NCBI RefSeq assembly: GCF_025961835.1
Contig: NZ_JAOQOK010000001.1
Coordinates: 1,178,001 to 1,242,000 of the forward strand
DNA from: Sphingobium sp. B2D3C
GTDB lineage: Bacteria > Pseudomonadota > Alphaproteobacteria > Sphingomonadales > Sphingomonadaceae
Direction of reading: 5' to 3'
Length of the DNA: 64,000 nucleotides
The position numbers were made by a program, and so were the translations under genes. The notes beneath the pieces are model-generated. The model saw nothing but the letters and a program-made list of their open reading frames with translations. It did not search any database and had not been told where the DNA came from. Every line of letters begins with the position of its first letter. Within the stretch, counting starts at the first letter, position 1. Below, piece by piece: positions 8,364 through 16,050 of the stretch.

Positions 8364-8541
8364 GGCCGCGCCCTAGACCAACTTTGCAACCAAGGGGAGG
8401 GCTTTTGCACCTGCGCTGTGCCTTCTGGTGTGGCAAAGGAGACGCGTCGGCACTATTTAATGCTTCTAAGCCCGGCATCGGCGCTGGCATCAGGGCGTTG
8501 GATGTGCTGGTTTAGACAGATGGCCCCGAGTAAGGAAACAC

Positions 8542-9777
8542 ATGCTCTATAGTGCCTATGAGATTCAGCGCAGCTTTCTGGCAAGCGCCAGTGCCATGGC
8601 GACCGCGAGCGTAGAACTGCTCCAAAATCCCGCAAATCCCTTCGCTTATTTCGGTGGCGGTCCGATGCTCGCCTCCGCGCTGGACGTATTCGCGCATGCC
8701 GCGGCGCCGCGCGGCAAGCCGGCCTTCGATCTGCCGACCACCGAGGTGGACGGGCAGACCGTAGCGGTGCACGAAGTCATCGAGGCGCGCCAGGTCTTCG
8801 GCCAGCTGCGTCATTTCGTGCGGGAAGGGCAGGAGGGGCGGCACCCCAAGCTGCTGATCGTCGCGCCGATGTCCGGCCATTTCGCGACGCTCCTGCGCGG
8901 CACCGTCGCCCGGATGCTGCCGGGGCATGACGTCTACATTACCGACTGGCGCGATGCCCGTGATGTGCCGCTTTCCGATGGGTCGTTCGATCTGGATGAT
9001 TATGTCGATTATCTCGTCGGGTGGCTCGAGCATATCGGACCGGGCGCACATATGCTGGCGGTCTGCCAGCCGTCGGTGCCCTGTCTGGCGGCCGCGAGCC
9101 TCATGTCCGCCTCCAAGCATCCGTGCCGTCCGCGCACATTGACCATGATGGGCGGCCCGATCGACACCCGCGAGGGGCCGACGGCCGTCAATCAACTGGC
9201 CCAGGAGCGGCCGCTGAGCTGGTTCAGCCAGAATGTGGTAACCTCGGTTCCGTTCAATTATCCCGGTGCCGGGCGGAAGGTCTATCCCGGCTTCATGCAA
9301 TTGGCCGGTTTCATGACCATGAACCTTGGCAACCACCTGATGAGCCACTGGCAGATGTTCCGCCACCTCGTTCAAGGAGATGACGAGAGCGCGGACGCGA
9401 CCAAGAAATTCTACGAGGAATATCGCTCGGTCTGCGACATGACCGCCGAATTCTACCTGCAGACCGTCAATGAAGTCTTCAAGAAGCACAGCCTGCCCAA
9501 GGGCGAGTTCATGCATCGTGGCGTCCGCATCGACACGGCGGCGATCACGGATGTCGCGCTGCTCGCCGTCGAAGGCGAGAATGACGATATTTCGGGGATC
9601 GGCCAGACCAGGGCGGCACTCAAGATTTCCCCGAACCTGCCGGACGAGATGAAGCAATATTATCTCGCCGAAACGGTCGGCCATTACGGCATCTTCAATG
9701 GCTCGAAATGGCGCAATCGCATTGCGCCAGTGGTCGAGGCATGGATCGCCCGCCACGATGATCTACCGCGCGGCTGA
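8542..9777 (+). CDS. phaZ: Intracellular polyhydroxyalkanoate (PHB) depolymerase
   Basis: Cytoplasmic enzyme that breaks down stored polyhydroxybutyrate granules. The 411-residue sequence matches the intracellular PhaZ family: MLYSAYEIQRSFLA at the N-terminus, an alpha/beta-hydrolase core (LLIVAPMSGHFATLLRGTV, VYITDWRDARDVP), and DDISGIGQTRAA near the C-terminus followed by HYGIFNGSKWR containing the catalytic His. The nucleophile is in AVCQPSVP, so Cys175 replaces the usual lipase-box Ser; this is typical of intracellular PhaZ of the Ralstonia type. No signal peptide. AAGGA lies just before the ATG. It implies that the organism makes PHB, though phaC is not in the window. Confidence 0.93.
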   Translation: MLYSAYEIQRSFLASASAMATASVELLQNPANPFAYFGGGPMLASALDVFAHAAAPRGKPAFDLPTTEVDGQTVAVHEVIEARQVFGQLRHFVREGQEGRHPKLLIVAPMSGHFATLLRGTVARMLPGHDVYITDWRDARDVPLSDGSFDLDDYVDYLVGWLEHIGPGAHMLAVCQPSVPCLAAASLMSASKHPCRPRTLTMMGGPIDTREGPTAVNQLAQERPLSWFSQNVVTSVPFNYPGAGRKVYPGFMQLAGFMTMNLGNHLMSHWQMFRHLVQGDDESADATKKFYEEYRSVCDMTAEFYLQTVNEVFKKHSLPKGEFMHRGVRIDTAAITDVALLAVEGENDDISGIGQTRAALKISPNLPDEMKQYYLAETVGHYGIFNGSKWRNRIAPVVEAWIARHDDLPRG

Positions 9778-9806
9778 TCGCCCGTTCTCATGAGGTCGGA
9801 TTCGCA

Positions 9807-10823
9807 GTGATCGACATTGGCCTGCAGCAAGTCGCGGTCGAGCGCTTCGCCGTGCGCGACGCCTTCACCATCAGCCGTGGCGCCAAGACGTTTGTGGATG
9901 TGGTCATGTGCGTGGTCACGGATGGCACGTTCACCGGGCGGGGCGAGGGCACGCCGATCTATTATCATGGCGAGACGGCGGAAGGGTGTGCGGCGGCGAT
10001 CGAGGCGCTCGTGCAGGCGCAGGGCGGCGTGCCGGACCGCGAGACGTTGCGCACCCTGATGCCACCGGGCGCCGCACGCAATGCGCTGGATTGCGCACTG
10101 TGGGATCTGGAGGCAGCGCGGACCGGCAAGCCGGTTTGGGCGCTGGCCGGACTGAAGGCGCCCCAGCCGGTCCGGACGGCCTATACGATCAGCCTCGATA
10201 CGCCGGAGAAGATGGCGCAGGCGGCCGCAGACGCGCGGGCGCGGGGGTTCACGCTGCTCAAGTGCAAGCTCACCGGCGACGGCGATCAGGCCCGCATCGA
10301 AGCGGTGCGCCAAGGTGCGCCGGATGTCGACCTGATCGTGGATGCCAATGAGAGCTGGGCCGATCTGGACGTGCAGGCGCAAGCCCGTGCATTGGCCGAT
10401 CTGGGCGTCGCATTGATCGAGCAGCCCTTGCCGGCACAGGCTGATGCGGCGCTGGCCGGGCTGGCTCTGCCGGTGCCGATCTGCGCGGACGAGAGCTGCC
10501 AGTCGCTGGCTGATCTGGCGCGGCTTGGGACCTATCAGGCAATCAACATCAAGCTCGACAAGGCCGGTGGACTCACCGAGGCGCTCGCCATGGCGCATGC
10601 GGCAAGGGCCGCGGGGAAGCGCATCATGGTCGGCTGCATGCTCGCAAGCTCGCTCGGCATTGCGCCTGCCTTTCTGCTTGCACAGTTCGCCGATTGGGTG
10701 GACCTCGATGGCGCCTTGCTGCTAGCTCATGATCGCGAGGGCGCCATGAAAGTCGCCAACGGATATCTTTCGCCCGGAACTTTATGGGGCGAGGCGATTA
10801 TAACGGATGCTCAACGAAGTTGA
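9807..10823 (+). CDS. Dipeptide epimerase (L-Ala-D/L-Glu epimerase type), enolase superfamily
   Basis: Enzyme of 338 residues that probably epimerises L-Ala-D-Glu released from peptidoglycan, in murein peptide recycling. Active-site features of the muconate lactonising/dipeptide epimerase group are in order: the KxK pair in LLKCKLTGDGD, metal ligands in DLIVDANESW, IEQPLP and ICADESCQS, and the opposite lysine in INIKLDKAGG. The start is a GTG at 9807, 29 bases after phaZ; no better start is present. The exact dipeptide preference cannot be read from sequence: other members act on cationic or hydrophobic dipeptides. Confidence 0.88.
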   Translation: MIDIGLQQVAVERFAVRDAFTISRGAKTFVDVVMCVVTDGTFTGRGEGTPIYYHGETAEGCAAAIEALVQAQGGVPDRETLRTLMPPGAARNALDCALWDLEAARTGKPVWALAGLKAPQPVRTAYTISLDTPEKMAQAAADARARGFTLLKCKLTGDGDQARIEAVRQGAPDVDLIVDANESWADLDVQAQARALADLGVALIEQPLPAQADAALAGLALPVPICADESCQSLADLARLGTYQAINIKLDKAGGLTEALAMAHAARAAGKRIMVGCMLASSLGIAPAFLLAQFADWVDLDGALLLAHDREGAMKVANGYLSPGTLWGEAIITDAQRS

Positions 10824-10899
10824 ACGACAATAGGGTTTTGAAGCGGTCGTAAAGGCCGAGGACCGGCAGTTGCCGGGTCGCGATTGGAGGAGGCTGTAC

Positions 10900-11274
10900 G
10901 TGCGCCTAGCACGAATTCTCGCATTATTGGTGGTACTCGCGACTGTCGGCGTGTCGGCCTATTTCCTCTATCGCATGCCCTTCGCCTGGCTGCAGATCGT
11001 CCCTGCGGCGGTTGGCGTCGGCCTGTGCCTCTGGTTCTGGCGCACGGCACCCAAGCGCAAGAAAGCTCGCAAGCGCGCCGCGCTCGCGACGGTTCTGTTC
11101 GTGCCGCTGCTGATGGCGAGCGCCGTGCTGAGCCTGATGGTGTCGCCGGAATCGGTCTGGCCGGTGTTCACCGCGCTGGCGCTGCTCGCGATGATGGTCG
11201 CCGTGCTTGCGCTCATGCGGATCGAGCGCAAGCAGAACCATGTGTGGGCCGGCTATTATTCCGACGTGGCCTGA
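10900..11274 (+). CDS. Small membrane protein of unknown function
   Basis: I do not recognise a named family. The GTG at 10900 is preferred because AGGAGG lies 6 bases upstream; a TTG 30 bases earlier is also in frame. The 124-residue product has four hydrophobic segments, at about residues 5-22 (ILALLVVLATVGVSAYF), 30-45 (IVPAAVGVGLCLWFW), 60-80 (ALATVLFVPLLMASAVL) and 88-105 (FTALALLAMMVAVLAL), with a basic KRKKARKR loop between the second and third that should face the cytoplasm. Its 3' end overlaps the convergent MscS-type gene by 19 bases. Confidence 0.7.
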   Translation: MRLARILALLVVLATVGVSAYFLYRMPFAWLQIVPAAVGVGLCLWFWRTAPKRKKARKRAALATVLFVPLLMASAVLSLMVSPESVWPVFTALALLAMMVAVLALMRIERKQNHVWAGYYSDVA

Positions 11275-12440
11275 TCGGCGCTGCCGACGCTGCGCGGGGC
11301 CAGAGCGCCCGGCAGTTCGTGAAGAACAGGGTAGGGCATGATCATCTTGCCGGCCGGATCGGCGGTAAACGTGGTCTGCGTGGGATAGGCAAATTCCAGC
11401 CCGAGATCGTTGAAGCGGCCGAGAATATCGAGGCCGATCGCGTGGCGGATCATGTAAACCTCATCCCAATCATGCGAGTGCACATCGAACTCCAGCTCGA
11501 AGTCCAGTGAACTCGCCCCGAACCCAATGAAGCCCGAGCGCACGAAGTCGCCGCCATGCGCGTTGACGATCTCTCGTAGCAGATCCGGTATTTTCGCCGC
11601 TTCGGCCGGCGGGGTCTGGTAGATGACGCCGATGGCGAACTTGATCCGGCGCCGGTCGAGACCGGTGTAGCTCGTGATCTCCTTGTTCAGCAATTGCGCA
11701 TTGGAGACGATCATGCGTTCGCCCGTCACCACGCGCAGGCGCGTGGACTTGAGGCCGATGCGTTCCACAACGCCCGTCTGCGTACCGAAATTGATCGCAT
11801 CGCCGACCTTGAAGGGCTTGTCGAAAATGATCGAGAGAGACGCGAACAGGTCCGAGAAAATGCCCTGAGCGGCAAGACCAATGGCAATGCCGCCGATACC
11901 GAGACCGGCGACAAGACCAGTGACATTGACGCCGAGATTGTCCAGCACGACGATGGCGGCCACGGCAAAGATCGCGATGGAGAGGAGGACTTTGATGAGG
12001 CCGCTGGCATTGGCCAAAGCCTCGCTGCCGCCCAGCTCCGGGTCCGAGCGCATCTGGATGAAGCCGAGCGCCATGTGGCGCACCCAGACCGCGATCTGCC
12101 AGGCCGTCACCACGATGAACAGGAAGTTGATCGCATTGAACAATGCCGGCGGCACCGGGAAATAGTTGACGACGAGGCGCGCCGCGATGAGCATCATGAA
12201 CAGATGCCCGGTTTTCCCGACGGTACTGGCCGCGACGCCCATGATCGGCGCACTGTGCGCCGCCCTGAGCAGCAGGCGCTGCACGATCCGCTTGAGCAGC
12301 CCCAGCGCAAAATAGATGGCGATGCCGATAGCCACGGCGATCGCCACCTCGATCCAGTTCTCGCCCAGCCATGTCATGGCATGTTCGAGGCTGCGGAGGG
12401 GATTGGCGTGGGACGAAGTTGTCGTCGGGGCAGCAGTCAT
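11256..12440 (-). CDS. Mechanosensitive ion channel of the MscS family
   Basis: Inner-membrane channel that opens under membrane tension to release solutes on osmotic downshock. The 394-residue protein has about five hydrophobic segments in its first 210 residues, including the pore-lining helix region with GLVAGLGIGGIAIGLAAQ. This is followed by the MscS beta domain (SLSIIFDKPFKVGDAI, GVVERIGLKSTRLRV, VSNAQLLNKEITSY) and a C-terminal alpha/beta part. It is longer than E. coli MscS, with extra membrane helices at the N-terminus. The start codon overlaps the ubiG stop by one base (TGATG), so the two are probably translated together. Confidence 0.92.
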   Translation of the reverse strand: MTAAPTTTSSHANPLRSLEHAMTWLGENWIEVAIAVAIGIAIYFALGLLKRIVQRLLLRAAHSAPIMGVAASTVGKTGHLFMMLIAARLVVNYFPVPPALFNAINFLFIVVTAWQIAVWVRHMALGFIQMRSDPELGGSEALANASGLIKVLLSIAIFAVAAIVVLDNLGVNVTGLVAGLGIGGIAIGLAAQGIFSDLFASLSIIFDKPFKVGDAINFGTQTGVVERIGLKSTRLRVVTGERMIVSNAQLLNKEITSYTGLDRRRIKFAIGVIYQTPPAEAAKIPDLLREIVNAHGGDFVRSGFIGFGASSLDFELEFDVHSHDWDEVYMIRHAIGLDILGRFNDLGLEFAYPTQTTFTADPAGKMIMPYPVLHELPGALAPRSVGSADQATSE

Positions 12441-13210
12441 CAGGCTGGCGTGCTCGCAAATTGGGGGATGTCGTGCGATGAGAACGCCGCAGAGAGGATG
12501 TAGTTCACGGACAGATTGTCACTGAGCACGAAGCCATATCGCGGATCGGCCATCAGTCCCTTGGTCGCCGTGAGGTGCAGGCCACGGTCGGACAGCAGCG
12601 CTTCCATTTCCTCCGGGGTGATGAAGCGGGCTGCGTCATGCGTGCCCTTGGCGATGCGGCCGAAGCCCTCTGCCAGCGTCACCACCATCAGCTTGGAGAG
12701 CGGCGTCCGGTTTGGCGTCGAGATAATCAGCAGCCCATTCGGCTTGAGCAGCCGCGCGACGGCGGAGAGAAACATCGCAGGATCGGTGACATGCTCGATG
12801 ACTTCCAGCGCCGTGATCAGGTCGAATTGCGGATCGGCCAGCGTCTCCACCCCGCAATTGCGATAATCGATGGACAGGCCCATTGCGGCGGCATGATCGC
12901 GGGCGACGGCGATATTCTCCGGCGCCGCATCCACGGCCGTCACGGCGCCGCCCATGCGGGCGAGCGGCTCGGCGACCAGCCCGGCCCCGCAGCCGACATC
13001 GAGAACGCGCTTGCCGGCCAGCGGGCGCAGATCTTGAGGCGATCCACCCCAGTGCGCATCGATAGCGGCGCGGATGAAGCCAAGGCGCACCGGTCCCAGC
13101 TTGTGGAGCATGGCGCTGGAGCCATTGGGGTCCCACCAATCGGCCGCGTGCGCGCCGAAATGCGCGGCTTCTTTGGGGTCGATGGTGCTGCTGTGCGGTT
13201 CGCTTGCCAT
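12440..13210 (-). CDS. ubiG: Ubiquinone biosynthesis O-methyltransferase UbiG
   Basis: SAM-dependent methyltransferase for both O-methylation steps of ubiquinone synthesis. The 256-residue protein has the UbiG N-terminus (EAAHFGAHAADWWDPNGSSAMLH in outline), the SAM-binding motif DVGCGAGLVAEPLARMG near residue 68, EVIEHV, and the ISTPNRTP segment typical of UbiG. CAGGAT stands 6 bases before the ATG. It is divergent from lysC across a 106-base gap and coupled to the downstream MscS-type gene. UbiG being cotranscribed with a channel gene does not suggest a functional link. Confidence 0.94.
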   Translation of the reverse strand: MASEPHSSTIDPKEAAHFGAHAADWWDPNGSSAMLHKLGPVRLGFIRAAIDAHWGGSPQDLRPLAGKRVLDVGCGAGLVAEPLARMGGAVTAVDAAPENIAVARDHAAAMGLSIDYRNCGVETLADPQFDLITALEVIEHVTDPAMFLSAVARLLKPNGLLIISTPNRTPLSKLMVVTLAEGFGRIAKGTHDAARFITPEEMEALLSDRGLHLTATKGLMADPRYGFVLSDNLSVNYILSAAFSSHDIPQFASTPA

Positions 13211-13316
13211 TGCCGATCCTGCTGACTAATAGGGCGCCGGCTCGAAGGCCGGTGAATACCGATCCGTCGGCATTTCATGCCCCCTTGATAGTCCAAGAAA
13301 GGTCCGCGGCAAGTCC

Positions 13317-14576
13317 ATGGCGCGTATTGTGATGAAATTTGGCGGCACGTCGATGGCCGGCATGGAGCGAATCCGCAACGTTGCGCTTCGGGTGAAGCAT
13401 GAGGTTGGCCTGGGCAACGAGGTCGCCGTCGTCGTTTCCGCGATGGCCGGCGAGACCGATCGTCTGGTCAACTTTTGCAAGGAAGCCAGCCCGCTTTACG
13501 ACCCCGCCGAATATGACGTGGTTGTCGCGGCAGGCGAGCAGGTGACGTCCGGGTTGCTGGCGATGACGCTCAAGGCGCTGGGCGTCGATGCGCGCAGCTG
13601 GCTGGGCTGGCAGTTGCCGATCCGCACGAGCGAGGCACATAGCAAGGCGCGGATCGACACGGTCGAGACCGAAGGCCTGCTGGCGGCGATGACCGCCGGG
13701 CAGGTCGCGGTCATTCCGGGCTTTCAGGGGCAGATGGAGAGCGGCCGGGTCTCGACCCTGGGTCGTGGCGGGTCTGATACCTCCGCCGTGGCGGTCGCGG
13801 CCGCTGTGCAGGCCGATCGGTGCGATATCTATACAGATGTCGATGGCGTCTACACGACCGATCCGCGCATCGTCAGCCGGGCCCGCAAGCTCGACAAGGT
13901 TACCTATGAGGAAATGCTGGAACTGGCCAGTGTCGGCTCGAAAGTGCTGCAGACGCGGTCCGTCGCGCTGGCGATGAAGGAGAAGGTGCGCGTGCAGGTG
14001 CTCTCCTCCTTCGACGCGCCAGGGGACGATCCCGAACCCGGCACGATGATCGTCAGCGAAGCAGAAATTGAGGAAAGCGACATGGAACGGCAGCTCATCA
14101 CCGGCATCGCTCATGACAAGAACGAAGCCAAGATCATCGTCACGCGCGTGCCGGACAAGCCCGGTGCGGTTGCCAGCATCTTCGGCCCGCTGGCCGATGC
14201 GAGCATCAATGTCGACATGATCATCCAGAATGACAGCAAGGACAATGCCGAGACGGACGTGACCTTCACTGTCCCCCGCACCGATCTCGCGCGCAGCGTC
14301 GACATTCTGGAGAAGCTGCAGAACGAGATCGGCTTTCGTCGCATCATCACCGACGATCAGGTCGCCAAGATCAGCGTCGTGGGTGTTGGCATGCGCAGCC
14401 ATGCCGGCGTCGCGGCGACCATGTTCAAGACGCTGGCCGAGCGCGGCATCAATATCGAGGCGATCTCCACCAGTGAGATCAAGGTCTCGGTGCTGATCGA
14501 CGAGGACGAGACCGAACTGGCCGTTCGCGTGCTCCACACCGCCTATGGTCTCGATGCGGAGCAGGCGCCCGCTTGA
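13317..14576 (+). CDS. lysC: Aspartate kinase
   Basis: First step of the aspartate family pathway, ATP-dependent phosphorylation of L-aspartate. The kinase domain begins ARIVMKFGGTSM, the family signature, and includes GRGGSDTSAVA and IYTDVDGVYTTDP. The C-terminal third carries two ACT domains (ITGIAHDKNEAKIIV and VVGVGMRSHAGVAATMF), the feedback-sensing region for lysine and/or threonine. At 419 residues it is the alpha-subunit-type monofunctional enzyme. There is no strong ribosome-binding site before the ATG; AAGG is 13 bases away. It divides from ubiG, and a nitronate monooxygenase follows 119 bases later. Confidence 0.95.
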   Translation: MARIVMKFGGTSMAGMERIRNVALRVKHEVGLGNEVAVVVSAMAGETDRLVNFCKEASPLYDPAEYDVVVAAGEQVTSGLLAMTLKALGVDARSWLGWQLPIRTSEAHSKARIDTVETEGLLAAMTAGQVAVIPGFQGQMESGRVSTLGRGGSDTSAVAVAAAVQADRCDIYTDVDGVYTTDPRIVSRARKLDKVTYEEMLELASVGSKVLQTRSVALAMKEKVRVQVLSSFDAPGDDPEPGTMIVSEAEIEESDMERQLITGIAHDKNEAKIIVTRVPDKPGAVASIFGPLADASINVDMIIQNDSKDNAETDVTFTVPRTDLARSVDILEKLQNEIGFRRIITDDQVAKISVVGVGMRSHAGVAATMFKTLAERGINIEAISTSEIKVSVLIDEDETELAVRVLHTAYGLDAEQAPA

Positions 14577-14695
14577 TCTATTTGGAGCCGCTTCCGTTCG
14601 GGAGAGGCTCCGAGGCAGCGTGCCGGCATCCGGTCGGTCGCTGATCTCCTCTTTGCCGTCGCTTCCCGTTGGGAAGGGTCAGATTGGGTATCGTG

Positions 14696-15706
14696 ATGAC
14701 CGACCGTCTTTCTTCCCTCATGGCCCGCGGCACCGCATTTCTCGGCAGCGAGACCGCGATCATCTGTGGCGCAATGAGCTGGGTGTCCGAGCGGCATCTG
14801 GTGTCCGCTGTCAGCAATGCCGGCGGCTTCGGCCTGATCGCGTGCGGCGCGATGACCCCGGACATGCTCGATACCGAGATCGCCGCGACCAAGGCGATGA
14901 CGGACAAGCCCTTTGGCGTGAACCTCATCACCATGCACCCGCAGCTGTTCGATTTGATCGCAGTCTGCGCACGCCATTCGGTGACGCATATCGTGCTGGC
15001 CGGCGGCCTGCCGCCCAAGGGCAGCATCGAGGCGATCAAGGCGAGCGGCGCTAAGGTGATCTGCTTCGCCCCAGCCTTGTCGCTGGCCAAGAAGCTGCAC
15101 CGGTCGGGCGTCGATGCGCTGGTGATCGAGGGTATGGAAGCGGGCGGCCACATCGGCCCAGTCGCGACCAGCGTGCTCGCGCAGGAAATCCTGCCGGTCA
15201 TGGCAAGCGAGCTGCCGGTCTTCGTTGCTGGCGGCATCGGCCATGGCGAGGCGATCGCTGCTTATCTCGACATGGGCGCGGCCGGCGTGCAGCTCGGCAC
15301 CCGCTTTGCCTGCGCCAGCGAGAGCATCGCCCATGCTAACTTCAAGAAGGCGTTCTTCCGGGCTTCGGCGCGCGATGCCATTGCCAGCGTGCAGATCGAT
15401 TCGCGGCTACCGGTGATCCCCGTGCGCGCCCTGCGCAACGCCGGAACTGACGCCTTCACCGCCAAGCAGCGTGAAGTCGCGCAACTGCTCGACGACCGCA
15501 AGGTCGACATGGGTGAGGCGCAGCTGCAGATCGAGCATTATTGGGCCGGTGCCCTGCGCCGGGCGGTGATCGATGGCGACATCGAAAATGGCTCGCTGAT
15601 GGCTGGCCAGTCCGTGGGCATGGTGACGAAGGAAGAACCCGTCGCCGAGATCATCACGACCCTGATGGACGAGGCGCGGGCGGCGTTGACCCGCCGGGTC
15701 GGCTGA
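14696..15706 (+). CDS. Nitronate monooxygenase family flavoprotein
   Basis: FMN-dependent enzyme of the 2-nitropropane dioxygenase/FabK-like TIM-barrel family; probable role is oxidation of toxic nitronates. The product is 336 residues from the ATG at 14696. It has AIICGAMSWVSERHLVSAVS at the start, GGFGLIACGAM, GMEAGGHIGP (phosphate/flavin binding, with the usual His) and AGGIGHGEAIAAYL. GGGAAGGG about 15 bases upstream and a GTG at 14693 leave the precise start open. It follows lysC, which is a recurring order in sphingomonads rather than evidence of a joint pathway. FabK-type enoyl reductase activity is an alternative that sequence alone does not exclude. Confidence 0.85.
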   Translation: MTDRLSSLMARGTAFLGSETAIICGAMSWVSERHLVSAVSNAGGFGLIACGAMTPDMLDTEIAATKAMTDKPFGVNLITMHPQLFDLIAVCARHSVTHIVLAGGLPPKGSIEAIKASGAKVICFAPALSLAKKLHRSGVDALVIEGMEAGGHIGPVATSVLAQEILPVMASELPVFVAGGIGHGEAIAAYLDMGAAGVQLGTRFACASESIAHANFKKAFFRASARDAIASVQIDSRLPVIPVRALRNAGTDAFTAKQREVAQLLDDRKVDMGEAQLQIEHYWAGALRRAVIDGDIENGSLMAGQSVGMVTKEEPVAEIITTLMDEARAALTRRVG

Positions 15707-16050
15707 TCGCGGCGCTGCTCTCGCAGGCAGCCTGTCGGTCATTGGTTAACGGTAGCGATATCAGGGCGTTCCGTTTACAGCGGTGCGAACGCGCCGACTG
15801 GTGCGACCGTCGAAAAGAACAAGACATCGGGAGAGATGCCGTGCTGAAGGGCCGGTCCAACGACAGGTGCATGAGGGACGCGTTGTTGCGCGTTTCAACG
15901 CCTGCTTGCGTGTCTGCCGCGTCTCCTTCTTTTCCGACTGGCTTTCTTCCTCTGCTGCTCGCCATTCCGTCATCGTCTTTGCCGGGTTCCTCGCCCGGAA
16001 AGATCGAGACGAGGTTGGTTCCCGGCGGCAGTTTCTGATAGCAGGAACGC
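15707..16050. other. Gap before ptsP with one weak small reading frame
   Basis: The 344-base gap holds no clear gene. A 65-codon frame runs from a GTG at 15841 to a stop at 16038, preceded by GGGAGAG; its middle is moderately hydrophobic (FLPLLLAIPSSSLPG), which could be a secretion signal, but it has no domain and its codon use is not distinctive. GTTAAC at about 15743 resembles a CtrA half-site. I would not annotate a gene here without expression data. Confidence 0.35.

Noticed and set aside
6549..8552. 667-codon frame antisense to the ABC exporter
   Set aside because: The minus strand carries all ABC motifs; the plus-strand translation is Arg/Gln/Asp-rich without family features.
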